From Hyaloperonospora brassicae (taxonomy: Eukaryota > Oomycota > Peronosporomycetes > Peronosporales > Peronosporaceae): a stretch of 64,000 bases of DNA. A model generated the notes under the pieces. It was not told the origin of the DNA and did no database searches. It worked only from the letters and a program-made list of their open reading frames with translations. The DNA is taken from NCBI GenBank assembly GCA_947650285.1, contig CANTFL010000673.1, positions 84,842-148,841 on the forward strand, given 5' to 3'. Shown here piece by piece: positions 11,005 through 23,300 of this stretch (its first letter is position 1; each line of letters starts with the position of its first letter). The translations under genes and the position numbers were made by a program.

Positions 11005-12844
11005 TCTCTTTCGGGTCGAATACGCCTCGACATACCTGTGTCCGTCGGCACATTATCGATGCCCTTCCATCCTGCCCTTTCTTACTTTGCGTTTTGTTTT
11101 TTTTCGAGCATCCCGACTGCCTCTCGCGGGCTCTTCTTTTGCCAACCATGCATGTCATATGATCACAGGATGGTGACATGATGACTGAAGAAGGACGGAA
11201 ATGAACACGCATAGCCGCCGCTTTCTCCCGCAACAAACTGATCCGTTCTGATTTTACTTTTGCGTGAGCCTGTAATTTTTGCCATGACCCGATCGACCTG
11301 TTCATCGAGTGGGGAGTACGCTTGTCTCGATCCACAAACCAGACACTCGCAAGTGATACCTACGTGATCAAAAAAGTACTCGCAAAAAGCTTACGAGTCT
11401 AGGCCTAGCTTTCTTTGCGCACTACTGCAACTGACCCATTGCATAACAAGAGTACGTCATGTGACTAGTTCCTGACGGGTGGGGTGGCTAGTCGACATGG
11501 CCCACGCGTTGCGACAGAAAGGGACCCGTTTCTTGCATCCCGCACCTGCCCAATTGTTGACACACATGACCGTGCGTCTGCCCTGCTGCTTGTTTATAGC
11601 CTCTGCAACACTCTTGTGGAATCTGCTGATACAACGACTACTGACAGCGCAACAGTGTGAGCTCGTAGACGACGTTGACCTGATTCATGTTCTGTTTTTA
11701 CGGTGGGCACGATGCCGTCACGGGATGTGCCCGTGACATGGCATTGACATTGGCGAATGTCATGACAAATATTATCTCGGCAGATATAAGTCTTAAATAT
11801 CGCTTTCTAACGGAACATTCAATAGCTTCTGCCAAGTGCTTCATCATCTCGACTGTTCTTTTGGACAACAAAGCGTCCGATCGAGATGGGCGCGTGCAAT
11901 GGGCGAGGAGCGTATGGTTCAACCTTTTGTTGGTACTGGATACATCTACAAAAGTTTTTGACACATTTATTGACGTGCTTACTTAAATCATTTGTAGGAC
12001 CTTTATTTTCGTTGACAAACACATTCGTCAATTAGACAGCTTCCTCTGCACGCAGGTGTACGTATGGTTTACGGCACCTGCCACCACTGTTGATTGTGAA
12101 TATAAATGTATGATGTTGCACCTTGAGCGCGATGCACCATTACATCTCGTAGCACTCTGTGGCTCGTCGAACAATTACGACCGCATACACCATAGAAGTG
12201 GTGAGTGAGGACATCATTCACCGCACGCTTGCAGGCTGCGCCCATTGAACCGATTTAAAATGGGTGCGCTTAAACATACGAGATGCCCGTTGGTGACCCA
12301 GCCGTGATATCTGTGTTGTTAGCCTGAAGGGATGGAAATGGCTGAGAGAATGGCGAGCAACACGCCACGATCGCCAAGTTTTTTATAACATGAACTTGAC
12401 GTGGACATAGATAGAAAAGCAAACTCACCAATACGGTTCTCAGCATTTAGATCTGTAGCGAACGCTTAATACATAGCACTTCAAGCTGTTAGTACGACAG
12501 GAAGCTGACGCTGCTGGCGGTCTATTGCATTTGCGTCGACTTGAGAATGCGTAGATTGACTTTTCCAAATTCAAATTAGTCGAAGGGCTTCCTTATAGAA
12601 ATGACCCGTTGATCTGACGATGCCATAGAGGCTTGTCGCATCTCATAGTATCCTATGAAGAAGGGTTTTGGCATGTTTAGACGTTACAAGTCGAGAGGAT
12701 ACCGTGAAAAGTCGAAGTTCGTGGAACCGCGCTTCTTTATAATGGATATAATGACAAAAGTGCTGACGGCGCAGCGGATTGCAGGTTCACGAAGGCTATG
12801 TCCAATGCTGTAGACATTGACATAGAAAAAGCCTTACGGCAAAG
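11005..12844. other. no recognisable gene
   Basis: Open frames at 11479-11736 and 11687-11986 (plus) lack known motifs and overlap each other. The rest is AT-rich non-coding sequence leading up to the copia element. Confidence 0.4.
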
Positions 12845-13032
12845 GGTGCGACGAGCGGCGACGAGTATTAATATATTTGCAAGATGGTGAGAGGCAGTCC
12901 TGTTGGAAGTCACGTGACATCCTGTGTTGAAGTTGTGTGGTGCGGCGAGCGGCGACGAGTATTAATATATTTGCAAGATGGTGAGAGGCAGTCCTGTTGG
13001 AAGTCACGTGACATCCCGTGTTGAAGTTGCGT
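12845..13032. repeat. 94-bp tandem duplication spanning the copia insertion edge
   Basis: 12845-12938 is repeated at 12939-13032 with few differences. Each unit contains about 56 bp of flank ending in GAGAGGCAGTCC plus the first 38 bp of the LTR, so the duplication happened after the copia element had inserted. Confidence 0.85.
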
Positions 13033-13240
13033 GGTGCGTCTCAGTGGAAGAGGCAAATGCAATGAACCGTTTCGCGGACAGGAAGGACTGTTGGGATACA
13101 TGCAAAGATCTATAAGATACAAGGACGGCTCTTCAACAACCATGGAAAGATATTCAAGCAGTAGGTATCAACCGGACTAACAACGCTAATATGTATTCAC
13201 TTTTTTATTTCTTCTCTGCGTTGCAGGTCTTTATCCCACA
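12995..13240 (+). repeat. 5' LTR of the copia element
   Basis: Starts TGTTGGAAGTCACGTGAC and ends TTATCCCACA. Pairs with 20102-20347. Confidence 0.9.
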
Positions 13241-13256
13241 GGTTATGAGCCCAAGT
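13241..13256 (+). other. probable primer-binding site
   Basis: GGTTATGAGCCCAAG directly after the 5' LTR resembles the initiator-Met tRNA-type primer site (TGGTATCAGAGC-like) used by copia elements. Confidence 0.55.
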
Positions 13257-13449
13257 TCTGCAAACTTGTCGGCAGTGTAACAAACGTACACCGCTACGAC
13301 TAATTCTGCTCTCACGAAAGGAGTGCAATGGAAACGAATTAGTAAACCCCCGAGCCCAAGAAGGATGACGACGTTACTGTTCTTGCGTTGCTTCAAAAGA
13401 TGAGCGCAAGGATCGACGGATTGGAGCACCAGATTTTGTCAAGTCAGTC

Positions 13450-14301
13450 ATGAGCTCAAGCGATGATCAACCTCCCGTCCAAATATTTCTGGACCCACCA
13501 CCCCATCTTCCAAGTGCCAGCGGGATTCGAGAAGTCGCCATCCAAGGGGGATTGCTCGGAGCGTCTCGCTTGACGCTACAAGATCGGCATCAAGGACAAC
13601 GTGTACCTGTTGGTGTGCATAATTCCGCTCACGGCACCTTGAACGCACAGGCAGCCATAAATCATGTCCCAAAGCCGCCTCAGCCACATCCAAGGGTTGA
13701 TGACGAACGTTTTCAACGTGGGATAGCACAATTCGATTCTGCCTGGATTGCTGTTCCGGACACCAAGACGCCGAAGCTAATGATCCAAAGATTTACTTGC
13801 AAAGAGCTGTACGCCGGACTGGGTAGCGGGTTTCGCGAATGGTCACTCTCGTTTCTGGAAGCGCTGAAGATGGAGGAGATGGCCACTGGATATCGCTGGG
13901 CGGAGCGTGTCGAGGTGAACAAGTAAGGAGAGTACTTAGTTAAAGACTCGACTGCTTCAGACTATTTCCGTCAAAATGTGGCAACTTGGTGGTCTATTGC
14001 ACCACATTTGGAGTTTATACTCGAAGAAATGTACAAATTCTTCAAGGTGACGGTGAACCATGAGCAAGCATCAGCCCCTTTCGTGAAGTAGAAGAACCTG
14101 TCTCAGACGTGGCCTCAACGTATCTTGTACCTAGTACATCTTGTTCGGGTCAGTGACTCAAGCGAGCGCAGAATTATTTACAACATTGTAAAGCATGCAG
14201 CTCTCAAAAACAAGCACATGATGTTGATTAGGCTGGATACAAATCACCACTAACATGTCGCACACGCACAATAATTAATCGCGTGGGCCCAAGGGATTGT
14301 T
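13450..14301 (+). pseudogene. copia gag remnant
   Basis: An open frame from ATG 13450 to TAA 13924 (158 codons) has the copia gag style: Pro-rich start, then FTCKELYAGLGSGFREW and a helical FLEALKMEEMATGYRW. The same frame continues past the stop (SDYFRQNVATWWSIAPHLEF) with further stops. It is cut at 14301 by a solo LTR and resumes after 14697 with a YLGLDVVAAV tract and a basic region. Confidence 0.7.
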
Positions 14302-14692
14302 TGTAACGGGGCACACCCTTGCGTAACTTAACGCAAGGGTTTTGGGTGCCCCGACGGACGTACACGTGGCAAGCGAGGAAGCGTAGGTAGGGTACAAGTA
14401 GAACTATTATATTAATATAATTAAGTCTTTAAACTACTGTCTCTTCGTTTGACTTAGTTTAACTATACTAATATAACTGGATGTATGGTGACGTCTCGTC
14501 ACCACTCATTGCGCGCGTCTTGCGGCGGTTGGTGGGTTGATATCATCACGATATCAACCAATGAACAGACCCTTTGGTCGACCCTTCAATATCACCACTT
14601 TGGTGATATTGTTTAAAGAATATCCATCTTTATATTCTTTATTGTCACTTTCCTTAAAGTGACAATTTCATGTAACAGGCTGCCCCGTTACA
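14302..14692. mobile_element. solo LTR (or foldback element) with 5-bp TSD
   Basis: 391 bp with perfect 11-bp inverted ends (TGTAACGGGGC ... GCCCCGTTACA) and a perfect 5-bp target duplication TTGTT at 14297-14301 and 14693-14697. It interrupts the copia gag. TG...CA ends plus a 5-bp TSD fit a solo LTR left after recombination. The rear half is a chain of perfect hairpins (separate entry), which is unusual for an LTR, so a foldback/MITE-type element is the alternative. A diverged reverse-strand relative lies at 28288-28708. Confidence 0.8.
14315..14666. repeat. chain of perfect hairpins within the solo LTR
   Basis: Six perfect inverted repeats: 14315-14324/14331-14340 (10 bp), 14486-14493/14497-14504 (8 bp), 14535-14544/14550-14559 (10 bp), 14587-14597/14601-14611 (11 bp), 14614-14623/14632-14641 (10 bp) and 14641-14651/14656-14666 (11 bp). 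Loops are 3-8 nt. The last five follow one another within 181 bp. Confidence 0.9.
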
Positions 14693-14924
14693 TTGTTGAT
14701 GACCAGAAGAAGACAAAGTATCTGGGTCTCGATGTCGTTGCAGCAGTTGGTGAGTCACGAACGACCAAAACGCGTGGCGCGACTGGACTCACCACGCGAG
14801 ACCACCCTAATCATCTTACACACGGAGTGAATCGGATAAAAACGACAAAGCAAAAGCAGTTTGCCCTGGCCCTGGTCAGTTTTAATGAGGCTGCACAGGC
14901 ATGCGCTGACATTGGCTCCGATTG

Positions 14925-15813
14925 CCAAAGCAGCTGGGTCGTAGATTCTAGTGCTAGTCGACACCTCGTTGGAGATAAATCCTGCTACAAGATGTTGTTG
15001 GACGCGATGACCAAGGTGGACTTACACTCCCAAATGACAAAACACTTCACGTGACTAAATTTGGCTAAGTAACATTTGATACAATAGTCGGTGATAAAGT
15101 TTGCGAGCTAACTCTCTTCGACGGCTACTATGCGCCATCTCTTTCTAAGAATCTACGCCTCACCTCATATGGTTGCCTGTAGAAACTTGGTTGCTAATTT
15201 GTCGACTGTGCTACTAATGGTGGCAGAATTGAGAAGGGCGGTCAAGTTGTGCTTAAATTTCGGATGGTAAAAGACGTTTGAATGGTCAATATTTTACGGC
15301 GCGACAGGAAGATGATGGCTAAAGAATTGCTATGCGATATGGTACTTGAGGCCATTAACGAAAGTGGAGGAGCTTCTTTACCACACATGGACACGCTGAT
15401 GCAAATTCACGCGCGTCTATACCATCTTGCTTTCGACTCTATCGAGGGCATGGCTAAGGAATCAGATTCGGGTATTACGATCACCTGCCATAGGCGCTCC
15501 ATATGTGTCATCTGTTCTCAAGGTAAAGGCACGCGTACCGCTTAGCCGAAGCAATACTTTGGACAACACTCCCCGCTTGACAGAATCGGAGGATCTATCT
15601 GCAGTGATCTCAAGGGCCCCAGCACGCCACAAGACAAACATGGGAATAGATACTTGGTGACGTTCATTAACTACAACTCCAACTACGTTCGAGAATTTGC
15701 AGCGACACTGAAGAATTGAGCGGCGACCAAGTTTCAAGACTTTGTTGCATAATTTAAATCCGAAGCTGACTGTCACATGCGTGTTCTGCGCACAGATGGC
15801 GGCGGTGAGTACG
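14925..15813 (+). pseudogene. copia protease and front half of integrase, decayed
   Basis: The protease active-site segment reads SSWVVDSSASRHLVGD (14929-14976), where family members have D-S-G-A; here Gly is Ser. A gag-pre-integrase HHCC-like segment (QIHARLYHLAFDSIEGMA ... ICVICSQGK) lies at 15400-15530. The integrase core starts at about 15640 (YLVTFINYNSNYVREF in another frame) and reaches the second catalytic Asp region, RTDGGGEYDTV, at 15790-15821, where the nested element interrupts it. Several stops and frameshifts. Confidence 0.85.
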
Positions 15814-15821
15814 ATACTGTG

Positions 15822-17592
15822 GCAAAGTCATCACTCAAAATTTATGATATGGATCGGTGGCCATCTAATTGAGGCGCCACGTACTGGTGAAAATGGCACC
15901 AAGTGATCTGGCGATCCGATGAGAGACGGAAGGTGATCCCACGGAGATCGACGGACCGATCCAACGGTCGGCCGAAGGATGGACGTGGAACGGTCTGAGA
16001 CGAGTCGCAGACATCGATGATTTTCACGGTGCAATCTAGGACGAGGGACTAGATTGAACCAAAAGACCGATCTGAACTTAGAAAGGTACTTCTGAGACCA
16101 AGTGATGCGACGTGACTCTGTGACAAAGTTGTAGCATCCAGGTGATCGAAGATACACATCACCAATCTCCAATGGGAGTACTGATTTAGGCTAAGTATAG
16201 CCCGATCTGGAAGTGTGGATGTTCGTGGAGGTCCGTGGGACCGTTTTGAGAACTGTGGATGGTCCCATTGTGCGGATAACCCCTTGAGGATGGTATCGGA
16301 CCATGCACAACGAACGGAAGAACATATAGGGCCGGACCGCACTGTGTCGATCCTCAACGATCTCGAATTGGGCATCAGATCGGTCATGTTCCCTGCTGAT
16401 TATGGATATATCGATGATGGAGCTATTGGATTGTGATATACATGCTTTTTGAAGATCCATGAGTGATGTCGCAAAAGTTTAGACCGAAAGAGCCAGTGGA
16501 AGTCGGCTGAATTGACGTCGCAAAATGGATTTAGACACATTCCGCATTTGGATACTATTTTGGACTTTTCGGTACCAAAATTGGGTATTAGGTACCGCAT
16601 TTGGAATTCGCTCCCTTTTTGGTGTCTAGGTACGATATCGGGAGTATTGGCGCTATCTTTGGAGCACAGGTCACGAAATTTCGACTCGTGTTCAAGGGGG
16701 CGGTCAAGCTTAAAGGTGATATCGGTTTGGAGAGTGACCTACAGTTTGAAATAGGCGAAAGGATAGGATGGTTATTAATTTGGTTGGATAATAAAACAGT
16801 TACCGTTTTTACATAAAAAGCACGTCGCAGACTTCTCTTCCGGGCAGGATATTTGGCCTCCCGTTGATCAAGAGACGTCGCACGCGCCGTGTTTCGTGTA
16901 CTCACCTTGGATTGTTTGGCCAAGGTGGGGTTAAGGTAACTCAACTTAACTCAAACTGCTAGGGTAGCAGCAAACAACGGTAAAGGAAAATGATTTTGGT
17001 TACAAGGTCGCGAGGCGGCTCAAGTGGTCAGAAGATCTGGACAAGGAGTTCAAGACAAGACCGAGCAAGACCGAAGCGATCTACACGGCATATAGGCACG
17101 TTTCATTTTGGCGAAACAAGCAACCGATCCACCCACATTGCGCACTTCCGGCAAGATCGGCCGATCCCAAGACCAGATCGGACCGATCCCAACGCAAGAT
17201 CGACGCAACACTACTATTTGCTGAGTGAAGATTTCCGCACAGCAAAGACCCCGATCCCGAAGACAAATCGAGATCGGTGTGATCCAAGATCGAGATCGCG
17301 ACATCTCCAAATAGAGATCGCCGCGACTCAAGATCAAGATCGCAGAACCCCGTTCGTGGTGTGAAGATTTCCGCACCGGAAGCGAACGGTCAACCCCAAA
17401 CCCTCAGCAAGATTGACATCTACCAAGGCCGTTACGAAGAGATCAAGCCAGCCCAACTGACGGGTACACAAGGTGAGCCCAAGATTATACAGCAAGGCAC
17501 GGATCGGAGTACCCCCTCCGTGAGTCGGCAAGTCTGGGCAAGTGGAATATCGACACTCACTTAAGTAATTTTGTGAGATCGACTTCACCACA
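15822..17592. mobile_element. 1.77-kb element nested in the copia integrase, 8-bp TSD
   Basis: The 8-mer ATACTGTG occurs at 15814-15821 and 17593-17600, exactly flanking the insert, and the integrase frame resumes directly after it. Imperfect inverted ends are visible (AAGTCATC-ACTCAAAATT at the left; AAGTCGATCTCACAAAATT as reverse complement at the right). An 8-9-bp duplication with TIRs points to a hAT- or Mutator-type DNA element. No transposase is recognised. It contains GATC-rich repetitive sequence (16930-17360) and a block (about 16840-17060) shared in opposite orientation with 27230-27440, 58270-58420 and 62600-62850. Confidence 0.7.
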
Positions 17593-20040
17593 ATACTGTG
17601 TCGGTGGAGCTCTTCTGCAAGAAATTTTGCATCAAACGGCAGACAACTGAAGATGGTACGCCTCAATCCAATGCTAAGGCGGAAAGAATGAACTGCAATA
17701 TTTTTAATATGGTCCGGTGCATGTTATTTGGGTCCAATGTCTCACTTACACATTTGAGCGACGCTATCGAGTATGCTGCCTTCATTTTGAATTGAAGTCC
17801 CACGCGTGCCAACGCTAAGCGAGCTTCCCCGCTGGATGTTCTCACTGGAAGAGTATACAGCCTACAAGACATTGTTGTGTTTGGATCACCTTGTGCGGTT
17901 TGGCGCAAACCTCAAGAAAAAGAGTCTTAAAGCCCTTACAGTCAGCGAATATATTATGGACAAGGATGAAGGGACCAAATGTTATAAGGTGTTGCTCTGT
18001 GGTGACCTCGCCGCCGGCCGCGCCGTCGATTGTCACGACGAGTCATGTCACAGACATCGAGACGCTTGATGATTTTACCAACAAGCTCATCGACGATGCA
18101 CTTCTATGCGAGGTCGACGCTGAACTGGAAGGTATCGCGTAGTCTCGTTCAAATAATTCTAAACTGCTAGATGACGCCACGTGTGAGGAGGTTACACAAG
18201 CGAACAAGGTGGGTAGCAACAAGATCAAGTCAAAGACCTCGCAAAAATTACTGAAAAGTGTGCGCAGATCGACGAGAGCGAAAAAAAGTCACGAAGAAAG
18301 GCAGAAGCTGACGGTAAAGATGGTTATGACGCACAAAAGAACCTGCAGTCATCAAATTTTAAATTGACGATACTTTTCGCTCCATCACTTGGCCAAGAAA
18401 CATTTTTTCTGTTGGCATTCGCGGTATTGCCTACACTGGCCAAGTATAAGCGTCCGGTCGATGAGCCTGACCCGCTAAATTGTGGCCAAGCACGACGAAG
18501 TGCAAACAGTGCGCGGTGAAAGGCCGCCGAGAAGGAAGAGATGCATTCGCTGGCAACATCCAAGGCTTGTAACAGTGTCGTCCGTCCTTAAGGTGGCCAG
18601 ACCACTACCAACCAAGTGGTTTTCAAAGACAAAATGACTTGGAAATGGTGACATCGACAAAATGAAGGCACGGATTGTGGGTCGCGATTATTAACAGATA
18701 AAGGGCTTGAGTTACATAAACGTACTCGGCTGTCATCTCAATTGGTCAGCATTCACATCATCATCATATTTTCAATTATGTGGCGCGTACCAGCGAGACA
18801 TGGCGACGTTCCTAGTGATTATGTCAAGGCATCACTCGAAGAAGGATATAAAATTCTGCTTCAGATTCCGCACGGGATGAATTTTTCCGATGTACAACTT
18901 AAGCAATTTGGTATTGACAGCGTCAAGGATCTTGCGTTGGAATTGAAACGCGGCATTTGTGGATTTAACCAGTCTGGGCGCCTATGAAACGAGTTATTTG
19001 TGTTAACGCTGGTCAACATGGGTTTTACACTATGCATCATAAACTCTTGCGTCTTCTGCAAAGTGGAAGATAACGAGACGGTGCTATTAGGCGTTTAAGT
19101 GGACGATATTATCGTCACTGGTACAACTACCGATGTGGTGGATCGATTTTTTATGGATATGCACGTACTTAGGCTGAAAGACCTTGACGCAATTAGAATT
19201 TTCTGGGTGTGCGTATCCATCATTGTGATGATGGGAGCGTCATGATCGACCTAGAACAAGCAATTGTTGAGATGCTCTACAAGCACGGTCTTTATAATGT
19301 GAACGGCGTTCGTGTTCCTATTGACACTACCGGTCTCCCAACTCGGAGGATCAGACGTTGCTGGCAGCGAAATGCACCACACTACCGAATAAAGCGACCA
19401 TAAAAGAGTTTCAATAACTGGCTGGTAGTCTATTATGGCTCGCGCGCTGCACGCTTTCGGAATGCGAAGGCAATGTCTGGAAGCATGCAGCGCGGGAAAT
19501 TGCCACGCACCGACTCTTGGAGATTGGAAGCTGGCGAAGCGCGTTGCCCGGTACGTCAGTGACACGCGCATGATATTTCTGCATATGAAGCGCGATGACG
19601 GTCCGACAATTCCTCTTCAACTTGTATCATATACTATCGCAGACTTTGCTAGAGATGTTAACGACCGAAAGTCTATTAGCGCTGGCATTCAGTTTGGAAA
19701 TGGTTTAATTACTGGGTGACACTGCCGCAAACAGACTGCTGTGGCTTTATCAACTGCAGAAGCCGAGTTTGTGTCTGCTGCGGCTGGACCCGAGGAGATA
19801 TTGGGGGCCAAGGAACTAATGCTAGAAATTGACATAAAAGTCAAGACACTTGTCGTCCTTCACATCGACAACAGAGCAGTAATCCAACAAATTGACAACT
19901 AGGCAGCGTCTGCAAACAGGAAAAACGTTAAAATTAAGCTTAGATTTTTGGGCGACTACGCTGTAAAGAGTAAGATGGAAACGGAGTTTGCAGACACAAA
20001 AGCTATGGCTACTGATTGCTGACGAAGCCGCTTTCAGCAC
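17593..20040 (+). pseudogene. copia integrase end, reverse transcriptase and RNase H, decayed
   Basis: After the nested insert the integrase continues (ELFCKKFCIKRQTTEDGTPQ then SNAKAERMN, the region with the catalytic Glu, 17602-17690). RT fragments follow: HGDVPSDYVKASLEEGYKIL (18799-18858), GFNQSGRLW near 18960, and VDDIIVTGTTTDVVDRFF (19099-19152) with the YxDD-type VDD catalytic pair. RNase H tracts cover 19438-19720 (VARYVSDTRMIFLHMKRDDG) and 19735-19900 (ALSTAEAEFVSAAAGPEE, DNRAVIQQIDN). Multiple stops and frame shifts. Confidence 0.88.
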
Positions 20041-20088
20041 TTCAACTTTATGTATTGTACGACGCGATCGGCTAAGTGCTAAGCCACT

Positions 20089-20101
20089 GAGACGAGAGGA
20101 G
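20089..20101 (+). other. polypurine tract of the copia element
   Basis: GAGACGAGAGGAG directly precedes the 3' LTR, the place where plus-strand DNA synthesis is primed. Confidence 0.6.
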
Positions 20102-20347
20102 TGTCGGAAGTCACATGACATCCTTTGTTGAAGTTGTGTGGTGCGTCTCAGTGGAAGAGGCACATGTAATGAACCGTTTCGCGGACAGGAAGGACTTTTG
20201 GGATACATAAAAAGATCTATAAGATACAAGGACGGCTCTTCAACAACCATGGAAAGATATTCAAGCAGTAGGTATCAACCGAACTAACAACGCTAATATG
20301 TATTCAATTTTTCATTTCTTCTCTGCGTTGCAGGCCTCTTTCCCACA
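20102..20347 (+). repeat. 3' LTR of the copia element
   Basis: Starts TGTCGGAAGTCACATGAC, ends CTTTCCCACA; same length as the 5' LTR. Confidence 0.9.
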
Positions 20348-23300
20348 TGTTGAAGTTTGGCCGACCACTCTTGGCGATAGCTTCAGCGACAGGAATTTCT
20401 AGGGATGATGTGTTGCTTGTGTTGCTAAGAACGTCGAAAAATTAGTTTGGTGGACAATAAAACAATACCACTTTCTCTTTTCAATGCATCCTCTCGGCTT
20501 ACAGAGTATAACACGTATATCTGACGTATGTGAAAGTTCTAAATCCTGATCCTGAGGGTCCAAGCTTTACGACTCATATGGGTGCAGGTTTGTATAACAC
20601 TTCTCGGCGCGCATTTGACATATTTGAGTTGTTCACCCGCTGAAGTTGAAGCTAAATACGGGCTGCCAGTCAATAGGGATTACAATTTACACGCTGAACT
20701 TAATACTCCCGATATCTCGTAGTTGTTTTGTGCAAAAGATGGATATGGAGCAATCACATATTCCTATTTCTGTAAAGAGTGTTGGACTGGTCCCGTCAAG
20801 CTCCACCTATTTCAACTAAGTACGAATAAAAACCAATCGACCTTTGAGGCGAAGCAGGAAACCCTTCGTTAAAACATATAATTAAAACATTAACTGCATC
20901 TCGTCCTATGATTCGGCAGATACAATAATTCGCCGCGTCTACGGAAATATGGTATAGTGAGAACAGGGTCTCTCAATCACCTAAGAAACGATCAATTGCA
21001 AAGGTGCAATCGTTTGCAGAACTTAATACAGTACGCCTATGAGCGAAGTATCCGGTGAAGAGACTTTGCAACAGCGTCAATAGCTGATAGAAACACGGTT
21101 GTGTCAGTAGGGACGAAGCGCGCAAGTGCAGCATCTCAAACGGAATGATCAAGCCTCTGTACGAATATTCGACAAACTTGTTTCCTGTATCTTGACCCCC
21201 GAGATTAATTAAATTCTCATTCTAACTTACACATTAAAGTTTTACAAGATATCTCACTTCTCGCGCATACATGAATACAGGAAGGTAAAAAGTATGGTCG
21301 ATTTCAGTTGCTGTATAATCTTACAAAAAAATTGAGCGCAACAAATTACCACGAGAATATAATGCGCCTTGCGGACATAAACATAGGTAGAAGAAATTAT
21401 AGAATAGTTATGACCCACTACAGCTAGAAAGATTCTATTTGTACTGGGTTAATGTGACATATAATAACGTTATCTTGGTATGACATGTCTCACAAGTAAA
21501 AAATCATAGATCATCTGGCAAAATCGTTCGTACAGATATCTTCTGACGTTTTGGTCGAATGGAATACAGTTATTAATGAAAGCTTCTTCAGACGTGTGGA
21601 TTTTCTATAAGTGAATACGATGGTTTCTAACAATTTTCAATTACAAGTACGGTTTCTTAGTAACAAATTGCAACAGATAACCATTGTGTAACGAAAGCTT
21701 CAGGCTTCCGATTAGAGACATCGGCGGAATTAGACGCATACCAATCGAACAAGTTAAGTGGTCCGTAATTCGGGTACGTTTTTTAGCGGGCGCCATCTTC
21801 AAAAAAATAGAGCGTTTTTGTAAAAGTATCAAAACCGTGTTCCCTTAATTACTAGAGAGTAAAGTGTAAATGAAATTGCTGTTTTTCCTCAACGACGTCT
21901 TGAGGAAGCCGAGAGATAGATTACCCAGAATTGGAGGCATAATCTCAAAGGAAGAGTCCAAGTCTTTAAGCTAATCGGTAAATTGCGGATACAGCGTCGT
22001 AGAATTGGCGCTGGAATGATTTCAACCGAAAATATGTTCGATGGATCATTACATGGTCAAGGTCCAGAACCTATGATCCATAGCTATCTCCTTAGTGTCA
22101 ATGATAGTCGATTCTGTGCACTTGTCATGGATAAAGGGTAAGGACTCGACACAATGACCGGAATCATTGTAACGACCGAATTTGCAGCAGCTTTTATATG
22201 CTTGACGACGTCTTAGATGAGACGAATTGAAGCGAGCGATACAAATCGTTCAGTTGTGGGCCACGAACGCAAAATAATCCAATGGGAGTTTGACCAAATT
22301 ATATAGACACACAAAAAACTAGCATCGCACTTACCATAGCCCTGACAGCCTATTATCAACTGACAGTGTTTGGGAGATCTTATTATACGCGAATCATTTT
22401 TGCAACATTTCTAGCAAATTGCCGGATTGTTAGCGACTTGGCTCCATATGCCACGAGTCGATAGTGCAGCATCATGCAACGATTTGATGACCCTTCGCGG
22501 GGTAGCCGTATGAGAGGAGCGCAAACCCTTGGATCCTGGAGAGGAGGCACAGGCGAATCTACGACATAAGGACGTACAGGTAGCGGCGAAACTTTTTCGC
22601 CTTAGCCATACGAGGGAGTCGACGTGAGGACTCCGGCTTCCGCATCCGCTAAGGGGATGAATATCGAAACCCACTTCTGCGTCGACAGTAATATCAGCGT
22701 CCGAGACGATCTTGCCTTCCGACAGCGAGCCGAAAGGGGTCAAGAAGTCAGCTGATGAAAGGAGACATGCCCAACCACGGGGACCTCCGATGATGAAGGT
22801 TCAGCCATGGGAAATGTTTGATGCAGTCGGAGCGGACAGGAAGGTAGCGCCATTTAAGACCTCACGGAAAGCCTGGACCTCAACGATAGCCACATTGTGT
22901 GTGACAGCCCACAACTTTGTTGCCATATATGTTGAGCTCATCCCTTCAGGCAAAAGACGCTATCCAAAACTTTGCTTTGAAGATAAAAGGTGTCCTTTCA
23001 ATTTTATAATGAAACGCGTCTTGTCGGGGATAATTCATTTGCCGGATGGAACACTACGTGACATCTTTGACCCAAACTCTGTATAAATAGCTGGTCCTTT
23101 AGAATACTTTTCGCAACTTATACAGTAAATTAAATGAGCCAAATCCACATCACTCAATCAATGGCCAAATACCAGCGAGTCTAAGTGCGACTCAAGGGAA
23201 GACTATACGAGAGAAACACTAATCGGTCAAGATATCAAGGCTTCATGTTCGACCCCGCAATTTACATCCAGGCAGACATTGATACGATGCAGGATCATTG

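Larger units (their letters stand above)
12995..20347 (+). mobile_element. degenerate Ty1/copia LTR retrotransposon with nested insertions
   Basis: Direct LTRs of 246 bp at 12995-13240 and 20102-20347 (TG...CA ends, about 16 differences by eye) enclose a primer-binding-like site just after the 5' LTR and a purine-rich tract just before the 3' LTR. Between them the order gag, protease, integrase, reverse transcriptase, RNase H, all on the plus strand, is the copia order. Many stops and frame breaks make it non-functional. The flanking 5-mers (AGTCC left, TGTTG right) do not match, so no target duplication is preserved. Two later insertions lie inside: a solo LTR (14302-14692) and a 1.77-kb element (15822-17592). 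Confidence 0.93.
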
